Source: Halosimplex pelagicum (GTDB lineage: Archaea > Halobacteriota > Halobacteria > Halobacteriales > Haloarculaceae). Taken from it: a stretch of DNA of 64,000 nt. The stretch covers positions 2,418,001-2,482,000 of the forward strand of contig NZ_CP058909.1 in NCBI RefSeq assembly GCF_013415905.1, written 5' to 3'. The notes under the pieces are model-generated. The model was not told the DNA's origin. It worked only from the letters and a program-made list of their open reading frames with translations, and searched no databases. Below are positions 44,668-53,261 of the stretch, piece after piece. The first letter of the stretch is position 1, and each line of letters starts with the position of its first letter. A program made the position numbers and the translations under genes.

Positions 44668-44916
44668 GTGACCGGTACGCAACAGGAGATCACAGATGAG
44701 TCAGTAGAAGATGGTAGCCAGACTGCGTCACAATGGGAAACACATCTTAAACACGGACATATTAATCATGAGACGCGGTTCTGGGAACTAAGCAACTGTA
44801 GCACCGAGATAAGCATCGATCGGTGGGAACGCCTTCTGACCAGCTGGACGACAAACTGGTTGATGGTTATTGATCACCATCACAAATGGGACGATCTGGA
44901 CTACTCCGAAAGCTAG
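44668..44916 (+). CDS. Hypothetical protein with GTG start, 82 aa
   Basis: The frame starts at GTG 44668 and has no usable ATG. The Trp/His-rich composition (WETHLKHGHINHETRFWEL, WERLLTSWTTNWLMVIDHHH) differs from its neighbours and the region is AT-richer. It converges on the signal peptidase gene with 6 bp between the stops. Function unknown, and the start is less certain than most. Confidence 0.5.
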   Translation: MTGTQQEITDESVEDGSQTASQWETHLKHGHINHETRFWELSNCSTEISIDRWERLLTSWTTNWLMVIDHHHKWDDLDYSES

Positions 44917-44922
44917 AGAGGT

Positions 44923-45606
44923 TCACGCGAAGATAACGCGGAGCCAACCAACGTGAGGCACTTTGGCCTCAACAACACCGTTAACCCATTTTGGCTTAAT
45001 AGGTGCCTGACCGATCTGAGCTTGGTCATAGTAGTTGTTGTTGTCCCCTTTCGTGATGTACCCAGCGTGGGGAGCAGGACAACTATCGATATGGCTACAA
45101 GATTCCGCGTCCAATAGGTACTCTTCGTCAGCACGTTTCACCCAGTTCTCGCCCTCCTCGACATAGAACATTGGCCGGTGTATGATCTCTACACCACCAG
45201 CGTTCGGGTTCTCGAACATAATCACCGTTCCATAATCGCCGAAGGAGGTGTAGTTCTCCTCCATCCCGACCTCACGGGTGACGATCCCGTGCTGATCAGC
45301 TGCGGCCGGCTGGAAACGATCAGTATCGCTGAAGACGACCGCGTCACCGACACCAATAGTTGGGGCCATACTCCCACTGGAGACAGCACCCATTGGGGGC
45401 CAGATGCCGAGAATCAACGTCGCCAAGACGATGATGCCAACAACGATAGCCGCACCAATAAACAGGTCTCTTGTCCACAGGTACCACTGTTTACCGATCC
45501 ATTTGACCGGGGTGAGTGCTAACCCGATAGTCGAACTCTCACCGTCAGCAGACTCAGGAAGGTCGCTATCAGCAGTATCTTCTGACGGCTCTTCCTCGGA
45601 CGCCAT
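44923..45606 (-). CDS. Archaeal-type signal peptidase I (Sec11-like)
   Basis: The protein has 227 residues. An acidic N-terminal tail precedes a membrane helix (about 48-68, FIGAAIVVGIIVLATLILGI). The catalytic Ser is S79 in VSSGSMAPT, and the His of the Ser-His pair is H143 in IIHRPMFY. KGDNNNYYDQ (187-195) supplies the conserved Asp. It would cleave signal peptides on the outer face of the membrane. Its substrates could include the surface protein at 1393 and the DUF192 protein nearby; that link is inferred. It is on the minus strand without the repeated element. Confidence 0.9.
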   Translation of the reverse strand: MASEEEPSEDTADSDLPESADGESSTIGLALTPVKWIGKQWYLWTRDLFIGAAIVVGIIVLATLILGIWPPMGAVSSGSMAPTIGVGDAVVFSDTDRFQPAAADQHGIVTREVGMEENYTSFGDYGTVIMFENPNAGGVEIIHRPMFYVEEGENWVKRADEEYLLDAESCSHIDSCPAPHAGYITKGDNNNYYDQAQIGQAPIKPKWVNGVVEAKVPHVGWLRVIFA

Positions 45607-45721
45607 TACCAGCCATTAGAGAGTATCCACGTAAGAAGGTTCGGGGACTTCTATCAGGTTGACGCATAACTCACACTCGTTGGGGAGATGGTGGATACCG
45701 ACTGAAGTTGTATCGTCAGGT

Positions 45722-45752
45722 GGGTTTTTTGCCCCCGGTTGAGAGTGAGAGA
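45722..45752 (+). promoter_or_regulatory. Repeated promoter element, copy 17
   Basis: GGGTTTTTTGCCCCCGGTTG is followed by AGAGTGAGAGA. The T box begins 41 bp before ATG 45766. Confidence 0.58.
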
Positions 45753-45765
45753 CTGAGTGGAGAAT

Positions 45766-46053
45766 ATGGAAGCAGGTTCTAACCCCCCGTCTCCAGAGAG
45801 CTCTCCGGCAGAGAGCGTAACAACAACAGCGACGTACAGCGGGAAGGCGTTTCACCTATTCCAAGTGGTGAAGATCCGCCCGAGACCGCTGCCGGGAGAC
45901 TGGCCCCGACAGTGGATAGTCGTCGGTTTGGATGATGGAGTGACCGTCGCGACAGCCGAATTCGACGAGATGAGGCACTACGAACCAACAAGCGACGATC
46001 TTGACGGCGTGACTCCAGTCACAGAAGATGGAACACCTATCTATGGACACTGA
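45766..46053 (+). CDS. Hypothetical protein, 95 aa (intact paralogue of 41503-41788)
   Basis: ATG 45766 follows the promoter element; a GTG three codons upstream is possible. The core TTTATYSGKAFHLFQVV, then QWIVVGLDDGVTVATA, then DGTPIYGH is shared with the frameshifted copy at 41503. It looks like a small beta-rich domain after a Ser/Pro-rich N-terminus. It overlaps the next gene by 11 bp if that gene starts at 46043. Function unknown. Confidence 0.72.
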   Translation: MEAGSNPPSPESSPAESVTTTATYSGKAFHLFQVVKIRPRPLPGDWPRQWIVVGLDDGVTVATAEFDEMRHYEPTSDDLDGVTPVTEDGTPIYGH

Positions 46054-46750
46054 AACAGCAACATCAGGCCACCCGACTAGGACAGAAGTACCGAGCGCGA
46101 CCCATCGAGACACGATTTGCATCTCGCCGGTGTACCACGTCGGCGATCTCGATGATGAACGAACGAAGCCGTACACATCGCACGAGGGGAGGGGTGTTTC
46201 TATATCAGTCCATCCCGCCGCATGGGAACAGATCATTCGTGCTGATGGAACTAGCACCCACGAGACCCTGAAGACGTACAAGCTCACGAACCCCGAAGCG
46301 GAAATCTACTACATCGACCCATCGGAACCGCTAACAGTCGAACATGAGTGGTGTATCGAACACGAGTTCGTCAAAGAAACATCTGGGTTCAGAGTTACGT
46401 ACGAGGACGAGGTGAGCGGGACTGCGTACATGGAGTTCGTTGCGGAGGAGACCGCCCAGATGGAAGCAGAGGCACGCAATGGGACGGTCGAAGAAACAGA
46501 CGTCCTCACTCTCGCACCCGCTGGTGTGAAGTACTGGCTTGACGCCTTCCGTCAAACACCGGAAGAAGCCGACCCCGTCCTCATCGCTGGCCTCACGCCA
46601 GTCTGGTACGCAAAAGCGAACGGATACGACGGCGTTTGGTGGGACGAAGAGTACGACCCGAAAAACTACTCTGCACCTCGAGGCGTCATTTTCCAATCAG
46701 AGCTCGAATCCTGGGAACAGACCGTCGAGCAACAGACGAGCCCTTTCTGA
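46043..46750 (+). CDS. Hypothetical protein, possibly ADP-ribosyltransferase-like
   Basis: The protein has 235 residues from ATG 46043; ATG 46028 would add five. Elements loosely matching the ADP-ribosyltransferase or ART-like fold are ICISPVYHVGDLDD near the start and a C-terminal YDGVWWDEEYDPKNYSAPRG segment, where many phage ART-like proteins have a Gly-Tyr-Asp-Gly motif before the last strands. No R-S-E triad could be assigned with confidence. It is coupled to the 95-aa gene. The fold assignment is tentative. Confidence 0.6.
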   Translation: MDTETATSGHPTRTEVPSATHRDTICISPVYHVGDLDDERTKPYTSHEGRGVSISVHPAAWEQIIRADGTSTHETLKTYKLTNPEAEIYYIDPSEPLTVEHEWCIEHEFVKETSGFRVTYEDEVSGTAYMEFVAEETAQMEAEARNGTVEETDVLTLAPAGVKYWLDAFRQTPEEADPVLIAGLTPVWYAKANGYDGVWWDEEYDPKNYSAPRGVIFQSELESWEQTVEQQTSPF

Positions 46751-46781
46751 GCAGTCGTTACGCTCCAGTGCCCGAATCAGC

Positions 46782-47330
46782 TTAGCAGCCACCGGCAAAT
46801 CGAACGGTATCGCCTTCAGAGATCCGTTCACTGGCGTAACTCTGTGGGACTTCTAAGACGTACTTCGCGTCCGCCGTGTGCTGGTGTTTGGGTTCGTATC
46901 CACTCTCATCGGGCGCGGGCTGATCAGCAGACCGTACCGCTTGTACCGTACAGTCGTCCCCGATAAACACGATATCGATCCCGAAGTCCATATCCGGCAT
47001 TACGTAGGTCTGTTCCCCGCTCTCGGAATGGAAGAACAACATTCCTTCACCGGCCGGAAGTGATTCGTGGTTACTGAGTCCCGTTTCCATCTCGTCTTTA
47101 GTCACAGCGGTCTCAACAGTGACGGTCGAGACGACCTCACCGCCAGAGACCAGTTCGACGGTTTCGGTCTCGCCGACATCCGGGCTGGCTCCGAAAGGGT
47201 TCAGAAGCACGACGACAACAGACGCGACGAGGACTAACACGAGAACGCCAACAGCCCATATTGCGACATCCTTCCACGGGGGTTGGCTGAGGAACTGAAG
47301 GCTACCACTATCAGGTTCGCTATCGAACAT
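46782..47330 (-). CDS. Membrane-anchored DUF192 protein
   Basis: The protein has 182 residues. A membrane helix (about 23-45, VAIWAVGVLVLVLVASVVVVL) is followed by a DUF192 domain: VTVETAVTKDEMETGLSNHE, GEGMLFFHSESGEQTYVMPD, GIDIVFIGDD and KYVLEVPQSYASERI. DUF192 proteins are small beta-rich exported proteins of unknown biochemical role found in bacteria and archaea. It converges on the gene at 46043 with about 30 bp between stops and is divergent from the 80-aa membrane protein. Confidence 0.87.
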   Translation of the reverse strand: MFDSEPDSGSLQFLSQPPWKDVAIWAVGVLVLVLVASVVVVLLNPFGASPDVGETETVELVSGGEVVSTVTVETAVTKDEMETGLSNHESLPAGEGMLFFHSESGEQTYVMPDMDFGIDIVFIGDDCTVQAVRSADQPAPDESGYEPKHQHTADAKYVLEVPQSYASERISEGDTVRFAGGC

Positions 47331-47419
47331 CGGTCGTAGCTCATCGTAGATATGCCAGTGCGTTAAGGGTATGGGTTCTGAGTAGGATTTATTTGGTCGG
47401 CTGCAGAAGCACTAGATAG

Positions 47420-47662
47420 ATGGAAGAGTTCCTCTTGGAGAGTCTCAGGATCGCTCTCATCACTCTCCGGTACGGTGGGTTAGCCACGATCGCGTTCGGA
47501 GCCGTACTGTGGAGTATCTCCAAGAAATCCACCGTCAAGAACAAGCGCGGTATCTGGATGATCTACACTGGAGCGTTCATGTTCATCATCTACGTTGGTT
47601 GGGGTGCGTTCATGTCCTTCATCAGTTATTTCACGGATGTCGGCCATCTCTACCCACCGTAG
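47420..47662 (+). CDS. Membrane protein with two helices, 80 aa
   Basis: Helices are seen at about 14-32 (LITLRYGGLATIAFGAVLW) and 46-68 (WMIYTGAFMFIIYVGWGAFM), with a basic loop between them. A GGATTTATTT box 26-35 bp upstream is the likely promoter. It is divergent from the DUF192 gene. Function unknown. Confidence 0.67.
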   Translation: MEEFLLESLRIALITLRYGGLATIAFGAVLWSISKKSTVKNKRGIWMIYTGAFMFIIYVGWGAFMSFISYFTDVGHLYPP

Positions 47663-47724
47663 ACCGGGCTATTCGGGGGAATTGACCAGTACTACCAAGT
47701 AACTACAACTAGACTGTCTAACTA

Positions 47725-48222
47725 ATGGGAGAAGCTACTGATATCGGTACAGGCGAGGAACCGTACGTCAGAGCCTGCCAGTGTACTGCGTGCAACACCG
47801 ACTTCGAGAGGAAGTCATACGATGTCACCGAGACGGCACAGGCAGTAGTCGAACACTGGAACAAGCACCACCCTGACATCCTCAAGCAGAGTTACACCGC
47901 CTATCAGACGGTGGAGCAAGAACGCCGGGAACCCGAAGAAGGCGTCGTAGAGGTTCAAAGGGAGGCTCGGTATCTGACCGTTTATGATGTCCTCGCGATC
48001 AGCGACCAGGATGCGCTGTTCAATCCTGCATTCGCCGAGAAGGTCCTCCTCAACGAGGTCTGCGAAGACTGCGGAACACGAATCGAGGAGCTGGAAGACT
48101 ACGAAGAACTCGGTCAAGAGGGACCAATCACCAAGTACCTCTGCCGACAGTGCCGGAAGGATCGGAAGATCCGTCGACGAAAGGCCAACAACGTCCAGTT
48201 GACCGCTTTCGAGCGAGCATAA
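47725..48222 (+). CDS. Zinc-binding hypothetical protein, 165 aa
   Basis: C18, C20 and C23 near the N-terminus (ACQCTACNTDF) are followed by an HxxxH (VEHWNKHHPD), resembling a C2H2-type site. CEDC and CRQC near the C-terminus form a second zinc ribbon, followed by a basic stretch (RKDRKIRRRKANN) suited to nucleic-acid binding. Function inferred only as a likely nucleic-acid or protein binder. Confidence 0.7.
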   Translation: MGEATDIGTGEEPYVRACQCTACNTDFERKSYDVTETAQAVVEHWNKHHPDILKQSYTAYQTVEQERREPEEGVVEVQREARYLTVYDVLAISDQDALFNPAFAEKVLLNEVCEDCGTRIEELEDYEELGQEGPITKYLCRQCRKDRKIRRRKANNVQLTAFERA

Positions 48223-48235
48223 CGGTCAGAAGAAC

Positions 48236-48264
48236 GGTTTGTAGCACCCGAGAGGGGTGAGAGG
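48236..48264 (+). promoter_or_regulatory. Repeated promoter element, copy 18; good dyad
   Basis: GGTTTGTAGCACCCGAGAG is followed by GGGTGAGAGG. The arms CACCC and GGGTG pair. The T box begins 36 bp before ATG 48274. Confidence 0.65.
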
Positions 48265-48273
48265 TAGTCCAGT

Positions 48274-48573
48274 ATGAGTATCTCTGAGGAAGCGCCAGCG
48301 TTTGAATCCCTCTCGAGAGACGAGTGTAGTATCGAACTCGACGACCCAGACCTCTACATCCAGTACGACGGCTGGGAGTTCTTCCTTGGCAAGGAAAACG
48401 GTCCATCACACCCCTCGCTCGACCTCGATGATATCGTCACCGAACTCCGGCTCTACGATGACAAGGCCGTAGTGTTCCACGAAATCCCAGAGCGCGACGA
48501 AGACTTCGAGATCGGCTTCAGGGTGCGGAACGTCTACCGAATCGACAAGGACGGCAATCGACTCGATTCATAA
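48274..48573 (+). CDS. Hypothetical acidic protein, 99 aa
   Basis: The gene stands alone between two promoter elements. It appears beta-rich (CSIELDDPDLYIQYDGWEFF, KAVVFHEIPERDEDFEIGF, VRNVYRIDKDG). Function unknown. Confidence 0.68.
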   Translation: MSISEEAPAFESLSRDECSIELDDPDLYIQYDGWEFFLGKENGPSHPSLDLDDIVTELRLYDDKAVVFHEIPERDEDFEIGFRVRNVYRIDKDGNRLDS

Positions 48574-48597
48574 GGCGCTCCCGGAGCCCAGCTGAGT

Positions 48598-48623
48598 GGT
48601 TTCTACCCACCGATGGGGGTGAG
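48598..48623 (+). promoter_or_regulatory. Repeated promoter element, copy 19
   Basis: GGTTTCTACCCACCGATGGG is followed by GGTGAG and then the ATG at 48624. The T box begins 24 bp before the start, which implies a leaderless transcript. Confidence 0.68.
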
Positions 48624-49109
48624 ATGGTAGACGATAAGGAAAACCAAGCGGGACGGACCAGGACAGAGCCGGCCCCAGAGTACGACGCCCCAGTTCTAGC
48701 ACTGGAGATCACTGACGAGGCCCTCAGTGTATTCGGCGAACCAGTGTACGGAGACCAAATCTCCCGTGACGATGGGCGCGTCACGTACATCATCAAGAGC
48801 CGAGACCCGGACCAGAGTTCGGGCGAGATCAGAATTTCCCTGAAAGAGCGGGGAGACAGTGAACCAGAACTCGCCGTTGACGGAACGCCGGCGGTCGGGT
48901 CCGGGATTTCGATGTCGATCAACGGCCCAGTATCTGAGTGGGCGCTCGCGCAGACCGTCGACGACCACAATCTCCTCACAGAACTGGTCTTTCAGGGCGA
49001 ACCAGTGTTCTCCGTCTACGGACCGCCGGCGAAGCTCGGCCCCTCCGACATCGTTATCTGCGGAGACAGTGGAGACGGACTCCTAATCCCCGAAGAACAT
49101 CGGAGGTAG
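48624..49109 (+). CDS. Hypothetical beta-rich protein, 161 aa
   Basis: The start is fixed by the promoter element. The protein is acidic and beta-rich (APVLALEITDEALSVFG, GRVTYIIKSRDPDQSSGEIR, LLTELVFQGEPVFSVYG, SDIVICGDSGDGLLIPEEH). It is co-transcribed with the methyltransferase 5 bp downstream and could be an accessory protein. Function unknown. Confidence 0.68.
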   Translation: MVDDKENQAGRTRTEPAPEYDAPVLALEITDEALSVFGEPVYGDQISRDDGRVTYIIKSRDPDQSSGEIRISLKERGDSEPELAVDGTPAVGSGISMSINGPVSEWALAQTVDDHNLLTELVFQGEPVFSVYGPPAKLGPSDIVICGDSGDGLLIPEEHRR

Positions 49110-49114
49110 AACAG

Positions 49115-50647
49115 ATGGTCTATCTGCCGCCGTACCGCCACGAACTTCGGGGTATGGTAAAGCCGTTCGTCGACGCACTCACTGCTCGGCACGATAGGCT
49201 CGTCCACAAGCGGTTCCAAAGTACGATGGACGAGCTCGAAGACCTGCTCGTAACTGAAAGCGTGCCGCGAGAGAACGCGAAGGACGTCTATCTATCGACC
49301 ATCGAGAAGTGTCGAGATGACGCAAGCGACGTGACCGATAGAGAGGTAGCAAAAGGGATCGCCGCAGCGTCCACAGCTACGAACACAGACGTTCTGGGCA
49401 TCCTCTACCAGCACACGGGCCGTGCAGCTGAAGAACACTTCGACCAATACTTCACCCCGCCCAATGCTGCAGCGGCGCTTGCCGCCGTCGGAGAAACAAC
49501 TCGAACACACTTCGAGCCGCCGTCGCCGAATGTTGAGAACGTCTCCGGCGAAACGACGCTCTCGATGTTCAGTGATGGAAGTGAGGGCGAATCCGACTCA
49601 TCAGTAGCGCCTGACGGTGGAAGCGTCACTACCGACCAGAGTACAGTTTTCTTCGATCCAGCATGTGGAAGCGGCCGACTCCTTCTGGGCGCAGCGCGAC
49701 GGTCATCGGAGAACCCTGTCGTCCTCGGTTGGGACTTAGAACGGGACGCAACTCGGATGGCCGCGCTAACACTTGCCCTCAACGAGATCCCCGGCTGGGT
49801 CGTTGGCGGTGATGCTATCCAGATGGCTACTCGCGAGATTTACCGAATTACACCAGAAGCCGACACACCCCTCCATTGTTTCCGAAGCTATTCGCCCGAA
49901 GACGTGCCAGCCATCATCTCATCGCGACCTGAAGAACCACAAAACTACAACCCCCTCACCGCCCTGAAATCTCACCACAAAAGCGTCAAAGAAACCATCA
50001 ACGAAATCAACCGGACCCTGGAGCGAGGGATAGACCAAACCGTCGCGAACCCTCCATTCTCCTCGCGTGATCTTGAGGACACAGCCTCGGCCGAAAATCG
50101 GTCACATACCGACTACGATACAGCCAAGAAGTCGATCGGTGGAGACAAGAATGCGCTCCGTAGTTCGCAAAAGTTCGAGTGGCTATTCACCGAACTGGGA
50201 CTGGATTACACCCGTTCTGACGGCGCAGTATCGCTCATCGTCCCGACATCGATGTTGGCGAATCCAACGGAGTCAGCAGAACGTGAGTGGCTCCTCGATG
50301 TAGCGTACTATGGAGCAGGGTTCGAACTCCCACCGGAGACCTTCGCGCCAGAGACAACTACCGGAACCAGCATGGTCTCGATGATCCCGAAGGAGCCGGA
50401 GAACGTAGGGCTTGAGATCAACCATCAGATCTTCATGGGGGTCATCGAGGCCGTAGGTCACGACAAGCAGGCGACTCGCAAACAGCTCACGAAGGATGGG
50501 GAACGTGTCGAAGAGTCCCCAGAAGACCTCCCGGAGTTCTACCAGACCCACGTCTGGCGAGGCATCAACACGATCGGCGTCCCAGACGACGACTTACTTC
50601 CAGGCGTCCAAAAACACAGGGCGATGCGTACAGAGGAGGATACCTGA
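49115..50647 (+). CDS. Type I-like N6-adenine DNA methyltransferase (HsdM-like)
   Basis: The protein has 510 residues from ATG 49115. An N-terminal helical region (about 1-105) leads into EHFDQYFTPPNAAAALAAVG, the typical HsdM entry, then motif I DPACGSG (181-187), VLGWDLERDATRMAAL, and the catalytic NPPF (312-315). LIVPTSMLAN is a later conserved strand. It transfers a methyl group to adenine N6. No HsdS specificity or HsdR subunit is adjacent, so it is an orphan or a virus-type modification enzyme. Confidence 0.88.
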   Translation: MVYLPPYRHELRGMVKPFVDALTARHDRLVHKRFQSTMDELEDLLVTESVPRENAKDVYLSTIEKCRDDASDVTDREVAKGIAAASTATNTDVLGILYQHTGRAAEEHFDQYFTPPNAAAALAAVGETTRTHFEPPSPNVENVSGETTLSMFSDGSEGESDSSVAPDGGSVTTDQSTVFFDPACGSGRLLLGAARRSSENPVVLGWDLERDATRMAALTLALNEIPGWVVGGDAIQMATREIYRITPEADTPLHCFRSYSPEDVPAIISSRPEEPQNYNPLTALKSHHKSVKETINEINRTLERGIDQTVANPPFSSRDLEDTASAENRSHTDYDTAKKSIGGDKNALRSSQKFEWLFTELGLDYTRSDGAVSLIVPTSMLANPTESAEREWLLDVAYYGAGFELPPETFAPETTTGTSMVSMIPKEPENVGLEINHQIFMGVIEAVGHDKQATRKQLTKDGERVEESPEDLPEFYQTHVWRGINTIGVPDDDLLPGVQKHRAMRTEEDT

Positions 50648-50670
50648 GGGGGAATCCTGCCGAAGAAGTA

Positions 50671-50697
50671 GTTTGTATCTGCCGAGGTAGAACAGAG
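50671..50697 (+). promoter_or_regulatory. Repeated promoter element, copy 20
   Basis: GTTTGTATCTGCCGAGGTAG is followed by AACAGAG. The right arm is degenerate. The T box begins 33 bp before ATG 50705. Confidence 0.5.
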
Positions 50698-50704
50698 CAC
50701 AAAC

Positions 50705-51274
50705 ATGAGTTCAGATATTGACCCCATCTCTGACGGAAGCGACGTCGACGTTCAGATTCCGAGCGAAGCGCGGTTCACACCCCCAGACCAATTCGCCGAG
50801 TACATCGGTTTCGACTATATCCCGATCGGGATCTACGAAGACACAGAAACCGGGCGGTGGGTTACCGTCGGAGATGTACCCGGAATCACCTCTTCGGAGA
50901 CCTTCAGAGAAGATTTTCCCACGAAGAAGTGTGCAGTTAGTTTCGTGACCGACGAAAAGCTCTCTCTGGCTGGTTCCTACTCTTTCCGGTACGCAGTAAT
51001 CTACGAGAGCCCGACGAGCATCGAAGACATCATCTTCGCAGACGGCTGGCGATCGTATCGCGTGATGCAATCCCGAGCGGACGACGGATGGGTACATGGG
51101 CACCGTGGCGATCACGACTACAATCCCGGTAACGACGACAAGCAGGCAATCATCGCAGGGGCGCAAGAATCCGTCATCTCAAACGGGTACGACAAACTCC
51201 TCATCGAAGATCAAGACCAAGATGTCGAAGCAGTGTGGCTGAACTGCTTCCTATCGCGCCCAGACCACCCCTAG
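50705..51274 (+). CDS. Hypothetical protein, 189 aa
   Basis: This is the first gene of a three-gene group. Acidic N-terminus, then YIGFDYIPIGIYEDTETGRW, FVTDEKLSLAGSYSFRYAVI (in parts) and a C-terminal ISNGYDKLLIEDQD helix and strand. A short unit HGHRGDHDYNPGNDD is rich in His and Asp and could bind metal. Function unknown. Confidence 0.68.
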   Translation: MSSDIDPISDGSDVDVQIPSEARFTPPDQFAEYIGFDYIPIGIYEDTETGRWVTVGDVPGITSSETFREDFPTKKCAVSFVTDEKLSLAGSYSFRYAVIYESPTSIEDIIFADGWRSYRVMQSRADDGWVHGHRGDHDYNPGNDDKQAIIAGAQESVISNGYDKLLIEDQDQDVEAVWLNCFLSRPDHP

Positions 51275-51282
51275 TGAGTCAC

Positions 51283-52545
51283 ATGACTCATAGTCAAGAA
51301 CCGCTGACTGCGTTCGACGATGTAGAGACCGACCAACCAAACTCTCCCAGCGAATCGACCTCAAACGAAGAGCCGTCGCACAACCTGAGAGAAACGGACA
51401 CCGAAGACACGGACTTCAGTAATCCCGAATCGTACCCAGACAGTAGCGTAGACTCCCTATCGTCCAGTGAGATTACTATCAATCTCTGTGCGCCAGACGG
51501 AACTGTAAGCCCCACATTCCTGACTGTCGCGGGGTCCGGCGGGATGGGCGCTGGAAAGTCGGTCGAGGCACCCGGCACGGTCGTCGGTACGCTCGAAGCT
51601 TGTATCGGTCTACCTGTTCTGGTCACCGGCGGGGGGATGAGTACGCCGATGGGGAGCGGAGCTATCCTAGGATGCCTTCTTGGAGTTACCCGGTCTGGGG
51701 ACGGTGTCCGAGTAGAGCTGAAAGAAGTCTACCAGCAACAGGGCACATCACGCCGAGAGAAGCGAACTCTCCGGTTAGGAGCGTACGAAGTATCGCTACC
51801 AGAATCGACCGCTGACTGTCGGGAGGCGCTTCGCGCACTCGTCGCGTGGGAGCGTGATGAGGTGGACTATCTGAACCCCGTCGAACGGCAGAAACACGAA
51901 ATCGTCGACGAACGGCTGAAGACCTTCGAAAAACTATCCCCAGCAGACAAGCTCGAAACGCCAGAATACGCAAGTCGCCTGGAAGTAGTTTCGGAACCCT
52001 TCGACACGCACGCGGTTATCCCACGAGGAACCCTCTCAAATCGAACTGTCGAAGTACTTGCCGTCACTGTGAACAACCCCAACGGCGGATACTACCAGCT
52101 CGGAATCGAACGAGGAAAATCCACGATGGGGACAAACGAGATTCCGACCTGTTACCTGAGCACCTCAGCGCAGTCACCACCCACCCCGAATACGGCGTTC
52201 ACACGAGATGCGAAGTTCAGTAGTACTGAGTTGGAAGTGACCCCGATCGAGCACCCGCCCGACCCAGAAGTCATCCCACCAGACAAAGAGATCCTCAATT
52301 CACCGTTACCCGAACCAAGGCTCAGAACGTCCGTCGACGAGTTAGACGGTGTCGGAGAAAAGACAGCGATGAAACTCCATCGGACAACCGATAACCGAGT
52401 GAGTGCAGAATCGCTAGCATACACGATGTTCGGAAATAGCGATATCCACAACGCGACCCTGAGTGAGATCAAGGCGGTCTTGAAATCGCTTCCACGGAAA
52501 GAACAGGTCTACGAACAGCTCAAAAAGTACACTCCAGAACGATGA
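51283..52545 (+). CDS. Hypothetical protein with Gly-rich centre and C-terminal HhH-like motif, 420 aa
   Basis: I chose ATG 51283 (MTHSQEPLTAFDDVETD). A disordered acidic N-terminus (about 75 residues) precedes VAGSGGMGAGKSVEAPG, which formally fits Walker A, but no Walker B was found, so ATP binding is doubtful. Near the C-terminus VDELDGVGEKTAMKLHRTTD looks like a helix-hairpin-helix DNA-binding motif. It overlaps the next gene by 4 bp. It may act on DNA; this is inferred. Confidence 0.65.
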   Translation: MTHSQEPLTAFDDVETDQPNSPSESTSNEEPSHNLRETDTEDTDFSNPESYPDSSVDSLSSSEITINLCAPDGTVSPTFLTVAGSGGMGAGKSVEAPGTVVGTLEACIGLPVLVTGGGMSTPMGSGAILGCLLGVTRSGDGVRVELKEVYQQQGTSRREKRTLRLGAYEVSLPESTADCREALRALVAWERDEVDYLNPVERQKHEIVDERLKTFEKLSPADKLETPEYASRLEVVSEPFDTHAVIPRGTLSNRTVEVLAVTVNNPNGGYYQLGIERGKSTMGTNEIPTCYLSTSAQSPPTPNTAFTRDAKFSSTELEVTPIEHPPDPEVIPPDKEILNSPLPEPRLRTSVDELDGVGEKTAMKLHRTTDNRVSAESLAYTMFGNSDIHNATLSEIKAVLKSLPRKEQVYEQLKKYTPER

Positions 52546-52760
52546 TTTGGCCACTCATCAGCGCATTTGTCTACACCGTAAACAAACGGGTTGACAGGGT
52601 CAACATCTTCGAGAACTACATCCAACTCGTCGTCGTCATTCTCGCGTTTCCATCGCTGATGGGGTTCTCTGGAGAGGCGATGCAGGTCGTAGCCCTAATC
52701 GTGTTAGTCTACTTCTTGCGAATCTGGCCGAAGAAAAACCGAGAAGCCGAACAAGAATAG
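52542..52760 (+). CDS. Small membrane protein, 72 aa
   Basis: ATG 52542 overlaps the previous stop as ATGA. Two hydrophobic segments (ENYIQLVVVILAFPSLMG and MQVVALIVLVYFLRIW) are followed by a charged tail. Function unknown. Confidence 0.65.
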   Translation: MIWPLISAFVYTVNKRVDRVNIFENYIQLVVVILAFPSLMGFSGEAMQVVALIVLVYFLRIWPKKNREAEQE

Positions 52761-52771
52761 GCTGGTGATCT

Positions 52772-52796
52772 GTTTCTATCCACCGAAGAGGGTGAA
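52772..52796 (+). promoter_or_regulatory. Repeated promoter element, copy 21
   Basis: GTTTCTATCCACCGAAG is followed by AGGGTGAA and then the ATG at 52797. The T box begins 24 bp before the start. Confidence 0.65.
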
Positions 52797-53258
52797 ATGG
52801 AGGAAACAGAATTGACAGCGTTCGAGTCTGAAGATGGGAATGAAGAGACACCCTCTAACGGACCGCTGCCAGAGACGCCGCCAGAATCGCTACTCGATGG
52901 ATTCGTCCCCCCAATCAAAGAACGGACACCCATCGCCCCAGACCATCCAACATGCGACGTCCAGACGGGAGACCTTCTCGTCATCGAAGTCGGGGATGAT
53001 GCGCTAGAACACTACGGGTTTCTCATCCTCTCGGCATACGCTAACCGACTGGTTGGCATCAACCTCCACAACCACAATTACGGCGTTCGGGCGTTAGATG
53101 ACTGGCTTGACTGGTACGATGAGTACCGCGAGGCCGGTGATTTCGAGGCAGGCGAGAAACAAATCTACCCCGATGTCGCACCGGTCGGGCAACAGAGGGG
53201 TGTCAGTCCGCCAGCTCAGACTGAAGAGGTTCAAGATGCAGGAACCGTAGAGGGCTAA
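52797..53258 (+). CDS. Hypothetical acidic protein, 153 aa
   Basis: The start directly follows the promoter element. The N-terminus (METELTAFESEDG type, here MEETELTAFESEDGNEE) recalls those of 26628 and 51283. The core (TGDLLVIEVGDDALEHYGF, ANRLVGINLHNHNYGVR) is followed by LDDWLDWYDEYREAG. It leads an operon with the ASCH gene. Function unknown. Confidence 0.68.
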   Translation: MEETELTAFESEDGNEETPSNGPLPETPPESLLDGFVPPIKERTPIAPDHPTCDVQTGDLLVIEVGDDALEHYGFLILSAYANRLVGINLHNHNYGVRALDDWLDWYDEYREAGDFEAGEKQIYPDVAPVGQQRGVSPPAQTEEVQDAGTVEG

Positions 53259-53261
53259 CAT

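Noticed and set aside
51520..51560. Walker A motif (GGMGAGKS) in the protein at 51283
   Set aside because: It fits the consensus formally, but no Walker B or other NTPase motif follows, and the surrounding sequence is a Gly-rich beta region.
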